From an uncultured Bacillota bacterium (lineage in GTDB: Bacteria; Bacillota_I; Bacilli_A; RFN20; CAG-826), in contig CASFDV010000001.1 in the NCBI GenBank assembly GCA_949293555.1, positions 138,590 through 202,589 of the forward strand: a DNA stretch of 64,000 nucleotides. Reading direction: 5' to 3'. How positions within the stretch are numbered: the first letter of the stretch is position 1; each line of letters begins with the position of its first letter. The notes under the pieces were generated by a model. The model was not told the origin of the DNA. It saw only the letters and a list, made by a program, of their open reading frames with translations, and did not search any database. Position numbers and translations under genes: made by a program. Of this stretch, positions 48,047 through 55,653 are shown one piece after another.

Positions 48047-48433
48047 CTACTTGATCTCGACTTCGGCGCCCGTGTCGGCGAGCGTCTTCTTGTGGGCCTC
48101 GGCCTCGACCGGAGAGAGCTTCTCCTTGATCGCGACCGGCGCGCCGTCGACGAGCTTCTTGGCATCCATGAGGCCAAGGCCGGTGATGGCCTGGACGGCC
48201 TTGATGACGGCGACCTTGCTGCCGGTGCCGATGCCCTTGAGGATGAGGCTGACCTCGGTCGGCCCCTTCTGGGCGGGGCCCTCCTCCTCGGCCGGGGCCG
48301 CGGCGGCGGCCACGGGGGCGGCGGCGGTGACGCCGAACTTCTCGCAGACGGCGTCCACGAGCGCCTTGAGCTCGAGGGCGGTCATCTGGGAGAGGGTGTC
48401 GAGAATCTGTTCGTTGGTAAGCTTTTCAGCCAT
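48047..48433 (-). CDS. rplL: 50S ribosomal protein L7/L12
   Basis: The stalk protein, 128 residues: an N-terminal dimerisation helix (EQILDTLSQMTALELKALVD), an Ala-rich hinge (about 38-52) and a globular C-terminal domain (EVSLILKGIGTGSKVAVIK ... GLGLMDAKKLVDGAP) that recruits translation factors. It is 18 nt downstream of rplJ. A hairpin follows, before rsmC. Confidence 0.97.
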   Translation of the reverse strand: MAEKLTNEQILDTLSQMTALELKALVDAVCEKFGVTAAAPVAAAAAPAEEEGPAQKGPTEVSLILKGIGTGSKVAVIKAVQAITGLGLMDAKKLVDGAPVAIKEKLSPVEAEAHKKTLADTGAEVEIK

Positions 48434-48451
48434 GGGAATCTTCCTCCTTCA

Positions 48452-48946
48452 TTAGGCGGCCTCGCCCGGCTGGGCGATGGCATCGACGGCGCGGGCGAAG
48501 CCGGCCATCGGTTCGTTGAGAACCATGCAGAACATGGAGAGCAGCGCTTCCTTCGTGGGAAGCTTGGCGACGGCCTTCAGCCCGTCCCCGTCCAGCGGCT
48601 GGCCCTCGACGATCCCGCCCTTGAGGACGAGATGCTCGTGGTAGCGGCTGAACTTATAGAGGACGCTCGCGCCCGCGGGCGCGTCCTTGGCGAAGACGAA
48701 GGCGTTGGGGCCCTCGAGGATGTCCCCGAGGGAGCTGGCCTTCTCCTCCCCGAGAGCGCGGCGCACCATCGTGTTCTTGTACACCTTGATGCGGGCGTCC
48801 TTCTCGGCGAGCTTCTTCCTGAGCTCGGAGAGCTCGGCCACGGTGAGGCCGTGGTAGCTGACGATGGCGAAGCCGGCGTTCTCGTCGAGGCCCTTGCGGA
48901 TTTCCTCGACGGCGACCTTCTTCGCCTCGAGCGCTTCTTGGTTCAT
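48452..48946 (-). CDS. rplJ: 50S ribosomal protein L10
   Basis: Anchors L7/L12 dimers to 23S rRNA. The 164 residues start MNQEALEAKK and contain the YHGLTVAELSELR and KVYKNTMVRRAL motifs. A structured leader upstream (L10 leader) contains the conserved TGCCGAGG element, so autoregulation by the L10-L7/L12 complex is expected. The start has GGAGGAAAGGAG. Confidence 0.97.
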   Translation of the reverse strand: MNQEALEAKKVAVEEIRKGLDENAGFAIVSYHGLTVAELSELRKKLAEKDARIKVYKNTMVRRALGEEKASSLGDILEGPNAFVFAKDAPAGASVLYKFSRYHEHLVLKGGIVEGQPLDGDGLKAVAKLPTKEALLSMFCMVLNEPMAGFARAVDAIAQPGEAA

Positions 48947-48974
48947 GCTCCTTTCCTCCTTTCCTTGTTGTGCC

Positions 48975-49100
48975 TTGCGGCTATGTTCGCGACGCTGGGA
49001 AGCCGGACGGAGCCACGTGTTGGATCCCTCGGCAAGGTTGCTTCTTTTGAGGCGCTTTCGCCCCTTGCTTTCTCAGGCACCCGGCGGTTCGCTCTAGTGG
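48975..49100 (-). promoter_or_regulatory. Ribosomal protein L10 leader
   Basis: The 163-nt gap between rplA and rplJ is structured on the minus strand and carries CTTGCCGAGG (49036-49027), the kink-turn-proximal signature of the Bacillota L10 leader bound by the L10-L7/L12 complex. Outer boundaries are approximate. Confidence 0.75.
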
Positions 49101-49109
49101 TTCTCCCGA

Positions 49110-49799
49110 TCAGTTCCGGGAGGGGAAGGTGACCTTGAGCCCGGGGCCCATGGTCGTGTGGATGACGACGTTCTGGATGAAGGAGCCCTTCACGCTGGAG
49201 GGACGGGAGCGGCTGATCGCCTCCGCCACGGCGTTGAGGTTGTCGAGGATGTCCTGGTCGCTGAACCCGCAGCGGGCGACGGAGATGTTGAGGTTCCCGT
49301 TCCGGTCGACCCGGTAGGCGATCTTGCCCTTCTTGATCTCGTCGACGGCCTTGGCGATCTCCATCGTCACGGTGCCGGTCCTCGGGTTCGGCATGAGGCC
49401 CTTCGGGCCGAGGAGGCGGCCCATCTTCCCGAGCTCGCCCATCATGTCGGGGGTGGCGACGATGACATCGAAGTCGAACCAGTTCTCGCGCTGGATCTTC
49501 TCGAGCATCTCCTTGCCGCCCACGTAGTCGGCGCCGGCCTTCCTGGCCTCTTCCTCCTTCGTGCCGGTCACGACGAGGACCTTCTTGGTCTTGCCGTTCC
49601 CGTGGGGAAGGACGAGGGTGCCGCGCACGAGCTGGTCGGCGAGGGTCGGGTTGACGTTCAGCCGGAAGCTGATGTCGATGGTGCTGTCGAACTTGGTGAC
49701 GCTCGTCTTCTTGAGGAGGGGGATCGCCTCCTCGAAGGTGTAGACGCGGCCCGGCTCGATGAGCTTCAGGGCCTCGCGATACTTCTTTCCGCGCTTCAT
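49110..49799 (-). CDS. rplA: 50S ribosomal protein L1
   Basis: Forms the mobile L1 stalk at the E site and represses its own operon. The 229 residues begin MKRGKKYREA and contain VLPHGNGKTKKVLVV, MGRLLGPKGLMPNPRTGTVT and the C-terminal FIQNVVIHTTMGPGLKV. It starts one base after the rplK stop, so it is translationally coupled. Confidence 0.97.
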   Translation of the reverse strand: MKRGKKYREALKLIEPGRVYTFEEAIPLLKKTSVTKFDSTIDISFRLNVNPTLADQLVRGTLVLPHGNGKTKKVLVVTGTKEEEARKAGADYVGGKEMLEKIQRENWFDFDVIVATPDMMGELGKMGRLLGPKGLMPNPRTGTVTMEIAKAVDEIKKGKIAYRVDRNGNLNISVARCGFSDQDILDNLNAVAEAISRSRPSSVKGSFIQNVVIHTTMGPGLKVTFPSRN

Positions 49800-49800
49800 C

Positions 49801-50211
49801 CTAGCGATCCACGGCGATGCCCATCTGGCGCGCCGAGCCCTCCACGATTCTCTTCGCGGCCTCGATGTCCGCGCAGTTGAGGTCCGGAAGCTTGTAGGCG
49901 GCGATCTCCTCGAGCTGCTTCTCGGTGATGTGCCCGACGATCTGCTTGGGATTGCCGGAGCCTTTCTTGATGCCGGCGGCGCGGAGCAGTCTCTCCGCGA
50001 CCGGGCTGGTCTTGATGACGAAGTCGAACGACTTGTCCTCGTAGGCGGTGATGATGACGGGCACCGTCTCCCCCTTGCGGTCGGCCGTCTTCGCGTTGAA
50101 GTCCGTGCAGAACTTGTTCATCACGACGCCGGCGCTGGCGAGCTTCGGTCCGGGACGGGCCTCCCCTCCGGGGAGCTCGAGCCGCAGGACCTTGGTGATC
50201 TTTTTGGCCAT
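49801..50211 (-). CDS. rplK: 50S ribosomal protein L11 with a shortened N-terminal loop
   Basis: Binds the GTPase-associated 23S rRNA region. It is 136 residues, a little short. The N-terminal segment reads GGEARPGPKLASAGVVMNKF where nearly all L11 proteins have the form [20 protein letters not shown]; about four residues including the double proline of the PPVG turn are missing, and GQ is replaced by AS. The nucleotide sequence is clean, with no frameshift. This loop contacts thiopeptide antibiotics. The C-terminal rRNA-binding domain (AAGIKKGSGNP) is normal. AAGGAGG precedes the ATG. Confidence 0.95.
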   Translation of the reverse strand: MAKKITKVLRLELPGGEARPGPKLASAGVVMNKFCTDFNAKTADRKGETVPVIITAYEDKSFDFVIKTSPVAERLLRAAGIKKGSGNPKQIVGHITEKQLEEIAAYKLPDLNCADIEAAKRIVEGSARQMGIAVDR

Positions 50212-50238
50212 GTGGTTCCTCCTTGTGGAATGTATGGC

Positions 50239-50275
50239 GGTGGTTGTCGGGGCATATCGCCTTGCCCCATCCACC
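50239..50275 (-). promoter_or_regulatory. Leader hairpin before rplK, possible L1-binding site
   Basis: On the minus strand, the helices GGTGG/CCACC and GGGGC/GCCCC are separated by an asymmetric internal loop (AT opposite GACAA). L1 represses the rplK-rplA unit in many bacteria through such two-helix sites. The match to the L1 site is only in shape. Confidence 0.4.
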
Positions 50276-50298
50276 GGGTGCACTCACGTGCGAGCGGG

Positions 50299-50327
50299 AT
50301 TATGCGCACGCGGGAAGCGGGAAGCAA
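50299..50327 (-). promoter_or_regulatory. Promoter of the rplK operon
   Basis: On the minus strand TTGCTT (50327-50322), 17-bp spacer, CATAAT (50304-50299). The leader is about 80 nt. Confidence 0.6.
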
Positions 50328-50400
50328 GGAAAAGTTGGTCAAAGTCCCCATCCTCGTTCCTGTGGGGAAAAGGCTGGTTTTCGCGTCAAGCCCATGAACC

Positions 50401-51924
50401 TCAGAAAGCGGGCCGGTATCCAATCGAGACGACGGCAAGGGGATTAGAGGGAAGCAAGGCGTCCATGGTGGCGGAGTGGACCGAAAGGCTCGCCGCGGAA
50501 AGAAGGAAGCCGAGGAGGGGGTCGGGAATGAGGAAAGGGACCACGAGCGAGGCGAGATAAAGGACGACGAACCCCCCGCGGAGGAGGAAGAGCCGCTCGT
50601 TCCAGGCGAGGACTGCCTGGCCCAAGGCATAGCCAAGCCCGCAAAGCGAGGCCATCGCGATGCGAAGGGCCTGGTTTCCGCCGGGGTAGGAATTTTCGAA
50701 GAAGACAAAGTTGCAATATAGTGCGAACAACCCAAGGAAAATGGCAATGCTAGGGGATTTCGATCCCCCGGATTCGACCCTCACTTTTAGGTCGATGAAA
50801 TCAACCAACCAAATCAGCGCGAGGAACTCGAGGAAGAAAACGGCGAAGACAAAGGGCGTGGCGAGATCCCTCATCGGCTCCCATCCCTCCTCGACGGCAA
50901 GGGCGTAGAGGAATGCCACGAAGAGATAGGACATGGCGAAAAGCGCGAAGAGCGAGGCGAGCATCGTGGGCCGCAGGGGATTTCCTTTGCGGATGCCCGG
51001 GTAGAGGAGGGCAAGAGGCCACGAATGGAGGAAGAAAAGGCCGGCAAAGACATAAAGGAAGGCGATGAAATATGGCTCCGGGAGCGACATTTGGTAAAAC
51101 ACAATGGTTCCTGCTGCGCCAAAGACCAGGAACAAGGACCCGATCGCCCTGACGAGGAGGCGCCACGCCCATCCGCAGGGGTCCTTCTTTTCAAGGCGGA
51201 AAGGGACCCTGAACCGTTCGATAAGCCCATAGGCACGGATCAGGTCCAGGAAGAGGAATGACAAGGACAAGGGGATCCCGAAAGCAGGAAATAGGAAATA
51301 GCGAAAGCCTGCAGGCATTTTTGTAGAAAAACAGGAGAGGATTGCAGGGATAACCAGGATGAGCACGCAAAAGGAATAGCTGATGAGCCGCGCCCGGGAG
51401 AAAGCGGCCGACCTTTTGCGAGCAAAAAGGAGCAAAAGCCCGAGCAACGCGGCGGCAATGAGGACGAACGAGAAGGAAAGGGCGACACGGAGTATCCCTC
51501 CGGCAAGAGCGACCGTCAGGATCTCCGCCCCCTGCAGGGCAAGGAGAAGCGCGTCCATCCACCAAGGGGATGCTTGGTGCCTTTGCCCTTCCTCCTCGCT
51601 CCCGCCCTCCTTCCCCTTGACCAGGTAGACAAAGGCAAAGGCCCCGAAGGACAGGAAGGTCGCCATGAGCGCCATGCTGGATATCGCCGTGGACAAGATG
51701 TCAGCCCCGAAGAAAAAAGCCATCAGAAGAAGGCGGTTCAAGGAACACCCCTCGAAGTGGTTCGCGAGAAACCCCCAGCATGCTTGAAGCAAGAAGGTTG
51801 CGAAAAAGACCGCGACCATCGCGTAGATGGGCCAAGTCAAAGGGTGGTCGACGAAATTCGAGGCGAGGAGAGGAAAAAGAAAAGCGAAAAGAAGCAGGAG
51901 GACTTTAAGAAATCCGTTCGACAA
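50401..51924 (-). CDS. Polytopic membrane protein, unknown
   Basis: A 507-residue protein with about 13 predicted transmembrane helices and only short loops, the longest near residue 105 (GKEGGSEEEGQRHQ). No transporter motif is recognised. The start is taken as TTG at 51924 with GGAGGG 12 nt upstream; this is uncertain. It sits between the rplK promoter and the metal ATPase operon, on the same strand, with no clear promoter of its own. I cannot assign a function. Confidence 0.65.
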   Translation of the reverse strand: MSNGFLKVLLLLFAFLFPLLASNFVDHPLTWPIYAMVAVFFATFLLQACWGFLANHFEGCSLNRLLLMAFFFGADILSTAISSMALMATFLSFGAFAFVYLVKGKEGGSEEEGQRHQASPWWMDALLLALQGAEILTVALAGGILRVALSFSFVLIAAALLGLLLLFARKRSAAFSRARLISYSFCVLILVIPAILSCFSTKMPAGFRYFLFPAFGIPLSLSFLFLDLIRAYGLIERFRVPFRLEKKDPCGWAWRLLVRAIGSLFLVFGAAGTIVFYQMSLPEPYFIAFLYVFAGLFFLHSWPLALLYPGIRKGNPLRPTMLASLFALFAMSYLFVAFLYALAVEEGWEPMRDLATPFVFAVFFLEFLALIWLVDFIDLKVRVESGGSKSPSIAIFLGLFALYCNFVFFENSYPGGNQALRIAMASLCGLGYALGQAVLAWNERLFLLRGGFVVLYLASLVVPFLIPDPLLGFLLSAASLSVHSATMDALLPSNPLAVVSIGYRPAF

Positions 51925-52048
51925 CGCTGTCCCAAGCCCTCCATCGCGCTTTCGAATCTTTTCATGCGGTCCATGCCCTCATGGTCATCGAACAAGGAGC
52001 CAAGTCAAGGAATATCTCGAGACGAGAGGGCAGGCTAGGGTTTAGTTA

Positions 52049-52081
52049 AGAAAATCCCGCCCCTAGGAAGGAAGCGGGATT
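52049..52081 (-). terminator. Terminator of the metal ATPase operon
   Basis: AATCCCGC/GCGGGATT stem followed on the minus strand by TTTCTTAAC. Confidence 0.75.
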
Positions 52082-52103
52082 GCATCGGAAGGCAAGAAGA
52101 GGC

Positions 52104-54239
52104 CTAGCCCCTCTTCCCCGACGTTCCAAAGGAAAGGGGGATCAAGGAAAGCCCAGCGGTCAGGATGGTCAATCCCGTGTCCCCGAACACCGCCGCCCAG
52201 AGAGGAAAGCCTGTCCCGAGGGCAAGGGAGGCGCACATGATGGCAAGCTTAAGGAGAAGCGTCAGGGCAAGGAGGAAGTAGGCCATCCCCCGCGTCTTCC
52301 GAGAGATCCGAAGGGCCGAGGCAAGGGAAGATGGATCGTCTTCCATGAGAAGGACGTCGGCGGATTCCATGGCAAGCCCGGACCCGAGACCTCCCATGGC
52401 GATGCCGCAGTCGGCGAGTGCGAGGGAGGCCGCGTCGTTGATCCCGTCCCCCAGGTATCCGAGGGTTTTCCCTTTGGGAAGGGATAGCTTCGCCTCGCGG
52501 AGGGCCTCCGCCTTTTCCTCGGGAAGGAGTCCGCCCATGACCTTCCCGATCCCGAGGTCATGCCCGGCCTTCTCGGCCATCTCGGGACGATCCCCCGTGA
52601 GAAGGAGGCTTCCGATGTTCCGGGAAGAAAGCTCCTTGAAGAGCGGCTTGCTCCCGGCCTTATAGGCGTCCTGGAGGACCACGCATCCCCTGTATTGCCC
52701 GTCGACCGCAAGGTGGACGTTCGTCCCGGAGGAAATGTTCTCTGCGGAAATCACCTTCTTTTCGAGGAAAGAGGCTGTTCCTGCGTAGATATCCTTGCCG
52801 TCCATGGCCAGATGGATGCCATTTCCAGGAATTTCCTCGTAGTTCCGGATTCTTTCAACGGAATTCGCGGGAAGGTACTCATGGAATGCCTTCGCGATCG
52901 GGTGCGAGGAACGGGACTCGGCGATCGCAATCGTCCCCAGGAGCTCCTCCTCCGATATCCCGAGGGGCCTCGCTTCCGCGATGGAGAAGCGCCCCTCGGT
53001 GAGGGTCCCCGTCTTGTCCGTGGCAAGAAGCCCAAGCGAAGCGAGCGCGTCCACGTACTCCGTGCCTTTAAGGAGGACGCCGCCCTTCCCCATAGCCCCC
53101 ACTCCGGAGAAGTAGCAAAGGGGCACCGCGAGGACGATCGCGCAGGGGCAGGAGATGACGAGGAGGGAGAGGGCGACCTGCCCCCAGCGGGCCCACACCA
53201 TCGGGTCCCCCGCCCCAAGGGCGAGGGAGGGAACCACCGCGATCAGGATGGCGATCGCCATGACTAGGGGCGTGTACCACCTCGAGAAGCGGTCCACGAG
53301 CTTCTCGGTCCTCCCCTTCTCGCGCGTCGCCCCCTCGACAAGCTCAAGGATTCGGGCGCTCGTGGAGTCCCGGTAGTCCTTCCTCGCCTCGACCTCAAGA
53401 GTTCCAGTCTTCAGGATCGCCGAGCTGACGACCTCGTCCCCCTCCTTCGCAAGGCGGGGGGCGAACTCCCCGGTGAGGCTCGAGAGGTCGATCTCTCCCT
53501 CGCCCTTGAGGACGATCCCGTCCGCGGGGATGCTGTCGCCGAGCTTAACGAGGAAGCGGTCGCCCGAGCGAACCTCCTCCAAGGGGATGTCCCTCGTGCC
53601 GCTTTCCGTGATGAGATGGGCTACCGCCTTCCTCATGCCGAGGGCCTTGAGGACCGCGTCATGGGACTTCCTCGTGGCAAGGTCGCCGAGGATCTCCCCC
53701 ACCTGGTAGAGGATGACGACGAGGACCGCGTCGAAGGCGGGATCGTAGTCCCCCGAGAGGAGGGGCAGGAGGAAGGCCCCGAGGGAGGCGGTGGACATAA
53801 GGAGGGCTTCCCCGAATATGTCCTTGCCGCGGAGGATGCCCCGGATGGCCTTGTAGAGAAGGTCCGCCCCGGAGATGAGCCAGGCTCCCGCCATCATGGC
53901 CATGAAGGGCCAGGCCCCGTAGTTCTCCGCAGGGAGAAGGAAGAGGCCCAGGAGGGCGATGAGGAGCGAGAGGAGAGCCCTTGCTCCCGCGACAAGGAGC
54001 GGCATGTACTTTTCCCACGGCCTCGCCTTCTCCTCCATCTCATGGAGGCGGCAATCCGGCTCGGCCTCCCTCATGAAGGACTCCGCCTCCTCGCGGGTGA
54101 GCCCGGAGGAAATGAGGAGGGTGCCGCCAAGATAGTCGAGTCTCGCCTCCTCCACCCCGGGCGCGGAACGAAGGGCCTCCTCCGCCTTGAGGGCGCACTC
54201 CGCGCAGTCGAGCCCGCTCACGCGGTACGTCTTCTTCAT
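52104..54239 (-). CDS. P1B-type metal-exporting ATPase (Zn/Cd/Pb-type)
   Basis: A heavy-metal pump of the inner membrane, 711 residues. N-terminal HMA domain with GLDCAECA; membrane metal site SCPCA (about 363) typical of Zn/Cd/Pb pumps; phosphorylation site DKTGT (about 407), the HP motif in SSHPIAKAF, and GDGIND (about 598). The SPC motif plus an HMA with CxxC favours ZntA/CadA over copper pumps (CPC). The start overlaps the arsR stop (ATGA), so expression follows the regulator. Confidence 0.93.
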   Translation of the reverse strand: MKKTYRVSGLDCAECALKAEEALRSAPGVEEARLDYLGGTLLISSGLTREEAESFMREAEPDCRLHEMEEKARPWEKYMPLLVAGARALLSLLIALLGLFLLPAENYGAWPFMAMMAGAWLISGADLLYKAIRGILRGKDIFGEALLMSTASLGAFLLPLLSGDYDPAFDAVLVVILYQVGEILGDLATRKSHDAVLKALGMRKAVAHLITESGTRDIPLEEVRSGDRFLVKLGDSIPADGIVLKGEGEIDLSSLTGEFAPRLAKEGDEVVSSAILKTGTLEVEARKDYRDSTSARILELVEGATREKGRTEKLVDRFSRWYTPLVMAIAILIAVVPSLALGAGDPMVWARWGQVALSLLVISCPCAIVLAVPLCYFSGVGAMGKGGVLLKGTEYVDALASLGLLATDKTGTLTEGRFSIAEARPLGISEEELLGTIAIAESRSSHPIAKAFHEYLPANSVERIRNYEEIPGNGIHLAMDGKDIYAGTASFLEKKVISAENISSGTNVHLAVDGQYRGCVVLQDAYKAGSKPLFKELSSRNIGSLLLTGDRPEMAEKAGHDLGIGKVMGGLLPEEKAEALREAKLSLPKGKTLGYLGDGINDAASLALADCGIAMGGLGSGLAMESADVLLMEDDPSSLASALRISRKTRGMAYFLLALTLLLKLAIMCASLALGTGFPLWAAVFGDTGLTILTAGLSLIPLSFGTSGKRG

Positions 54240-54538
54240 AGGCCCTCCTCCAGGACGTGCTCGTGGACGATGGAAAGAAGGGCGGTCACATGCTGGTCTG
54301 CCAGGAGGTAGTAGACGTTCCTGCCCTCGCGCCTCGTCGTCACCAGGCGCGCCTTCTTCAGCACCATCAGCTGGTGGGACACGAGGGACTGGCTCGCCCC
54401 GACCTCGCGGACGATCTCGGATACGTTCTTCTCCTCCCCCGAGATCGCATACAGGATCTTGAGCCTCGTGGAGTCGCTGGCGATGTTCAGGAGGTGCTCC
54501 ATCCGGTCGATGATCTTGTCTTCAGGCACTCTAGACAT
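54236..54538 (-). CDS. ArsR/SmtB-family metal-sensing repressor
   Basis: A 100-residue winged-helix repressor. The DNA-binding region ISEVREVG-like helix (SEIVREVGASQSLVSHQL) and REGRNVYY wing are typical; the C-terminal DQHVTALLSIVHEH carries Asp/His residues as in the alpha-5 zinc site of SmtB/CzrA. It controls its own operon with the downstream metal ATPase through palindromes at its promoter. AAGGAG precedes the ATG. Zinc-type sensing is inferred from the alpha-5 ligands. Confidence 0.9.
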   Translation of the reverse strand: MSRVPEDKIIDRMEHLLNIASDSTRLKILYAISGEEKNVSEIVREVGASQSLVSHQLMVLKKARLVTTRREGRNVYYLLADQHVTALLSIVHEHVLEEGL

Positions 54539-54565
54539 ATGAATTCTCCTTCATGCTTCGCCCAT

Positions 54566-54611
54566 ATCATATGAGCGTATGTTCATGTGTCAAGCATGAA
54601 TATATATTCAT
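54566..54611 (-). promoter_or_regulatory. Promoter and two operators of the arsR-ATPase operon
   Basis: On the minus strand TTGACA (54593-54588), 16-bp spacer, TATGAT (54571-54566). A perfect 16-bp palindrome ATGAATATATATTCAT (54596-54611) adjoins the -35 box, and an imperfect one, ATGAGCGTATGTTCAT (54571-54586), fills the spacer. TGAA-N-TTCA sites are usual for ArsR/SmtB regulators. Confidence 0.75.
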
Positions 54612-54623
54612 AAGACACGCGAT

Positions 54624-54650
54624 GAAAAAAAAGCGGCCCGGAGGCCGCCT
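54624..54650 (-). terminator. Terminator of rpmG-secE-nusG
   Basis: Stem GCGGCC/GGCCGC followed on the minus strand by eight T. Confidence 0.88.
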
Positions 54651-54665
54651 GGGGTTCGCTTCCCT

Positions 54666-55220
54666 CTAGAGGATGTCGATCTCGGAGAAGTCGAGGTCGA
54701 CGGGAGTGACGCGCCCGAAGAAGAGCGTCTCGACGCGCACGATCCCGTTCTCGCGGTCGAGCTTCGTGATGGTGCCCTCGGTTCCCTCGAGGGCGCCCCC
54801 GATGATCTTGACCCGGAGCCCGACCTGGTAGCGGTCGTACATGCTCGCGTCGACGATGCCCATCCTCTTGAGGACGGGCTCGATCTGCTCCCTGGGGACG
54901 GGGGTGGGCTTCTGCCCGCCGCCGGAGGAGCCGGCGATGCCGGTGACCCCGGGGGTGTTCCGGACGATGAACCAGCTCTCGTCGGTCATGACCATCTCGA
55001 TGAAGAGATAGCCGGGGTAAAGGTTCACCTTCTTGGTCTTCCCGGTCGGGATCCCGTCCTTGAGGACAGGGACCTCCTGCTCGCAGATGAGGATCCTCTG
55101 GATGAGGTCCTCCATCTTCATGGAGACGCGCCTCTTCTCGAGGTTCTCCTTCGTCTTCGCCTCGTGCTGGGCGTAGGTGGTGACGACGTACCACTGCTTG
55201 TCGGCTAGCTGCTCAGGCAT
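54666..55220 (-). CDS. nusG: Transcription antitermination factor NusG
   Basis: Binds RNA polymerase and couples it to Rho or ribosomes. The N-terminal NGN domain starts with KQWYVVTTYAQHE and contains LYPGYLFIEM and FIVRNTPGVTGI; the C-terminal KOW domain is GLRVKIIGGALEGTEG. It has 184 residues. It starts one base after the secE stop. Unlike the usual arrangement, rplK does not follow; a metal-efflux operon and an unknown membrane protein lie in between. Confidence 0.96.
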   Translation of the reverse strand: MPEQLADKQWYVVTTYAQHEAKTKENLEKRRVSMKMEDLIQRILICEQEVPVLKDGIPTGKTKKVNLYPGYLFIEMVMTDESWFIVRNTPGVTGIAGSSGGGQKPTPVPREQIEPVLKRMGIVDASMYDRYQVGLRVKIIGGALEGTEGTITKLDRENGIVRVETLFFGRVTPVDLDFSEIDIL

Positions 55221-55221
55221 C

Positions 55222-55419
55222 CTACATTCCTCCGAACGCGTCCTTCAGCTGCTGGATGATCGATCCGGCGGCGAGGTCCTCGAGGGCAAGGCAGATGGCG
55301 ACGAAAAGGGCGACGCAGACGACGACGAGGATCGTCGCCCAGAGCTTCTCCCTGCTCGGCCAGCGGATGCGGCGCGCCTCGCGCGCCACCTCCTTCATGT
55401 ACTTGATGGGTGGGGTCAT
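55222..55419 (-). CDS. secE: Preprotein translocase subunit SecE
   Basis: A 65-residue single-helix SecE of the SecYEG channel. The amphipathic segment KYMKEVAREARRIRWPSREK is the conserved cytoplasmic helix and is followed by one transmembrane segment. It lies between rpmG and nusG in the order usual for Bacillota. Confidence 0.93.
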   Translation of the reverse strand: MTPPIKYMKEVAREARRIRWPSREKLWATILVVVCVALFVAICLALEDLAAGSIIQQLKDAFGGM

Positions 55420-55446
55420 ACGGACGAACTATACTCCTTCCCTTTC

Positions 55447-55593
55447 CTATTTGCTCTCCTTATGGAGAGTGTGGCGGTTGCACTTAGGGCAGAACTTCCG
55501 GATCTCGAGGCGGGACTCGCTGTCCTTCCTCCTCGTCACCTGGTAGTTCCGGGAGAGGCACTCCTCGCAAATCAAAAACCTCTTCTCTCGCAT
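55447..55593 (-). CDS. rpmG: 50S ribosomal protein L33
   Basis: A 48-residue L33 read from the minus strand, start ATG at 55593 with GGGGAGG upstream. It keeps two CxxC pairs (CEEC and CPKC), so it is the zinc-binding form. The C-terminal [10 protein letters not shown] is typical. It heads the rpmG-secE-nusG operon behind its own promoter. Confidence 0.92.
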   Translation of the reverse strand: MREKRFLICEECLSRNYQVTRRKDSESRLEIRKFCPKCNRHTLHKESK

Positions 55594-55617
55594 CCTTTTC
55601 CTCCCCTAGGCGAGCGG

Positions 55618-55646
55618 ATTATCCACGATAGGGTTCCCCTAGGCAA
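55618..55646 (-). promoter_or_regulatory. Promoter of rpmG-secE-nusG
   Basis: TTGCCT (55646-55641), 17-bp spacer, GATAAT (55623-55618) on the minus strand, about 25 nt before the L33 start. It lies directly behind the lipoprotein gene. Confidence 0.65.
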
Positions 55647-55653
55647 GGCTTTC

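Noticed and set aside
48947-49109. Small gene between rplA and rplJ
   Set aside because: The sequence carries the conserved L10-leader element and no coding frame with a start site.
55594-55653. Ten-base direct repeat TCCCCTAGGC as a recombination site
   Set aside because: Only two short copies are present within 60 bp, overlapping a ribosome site and a promoter spacer, with no associated mobile element.
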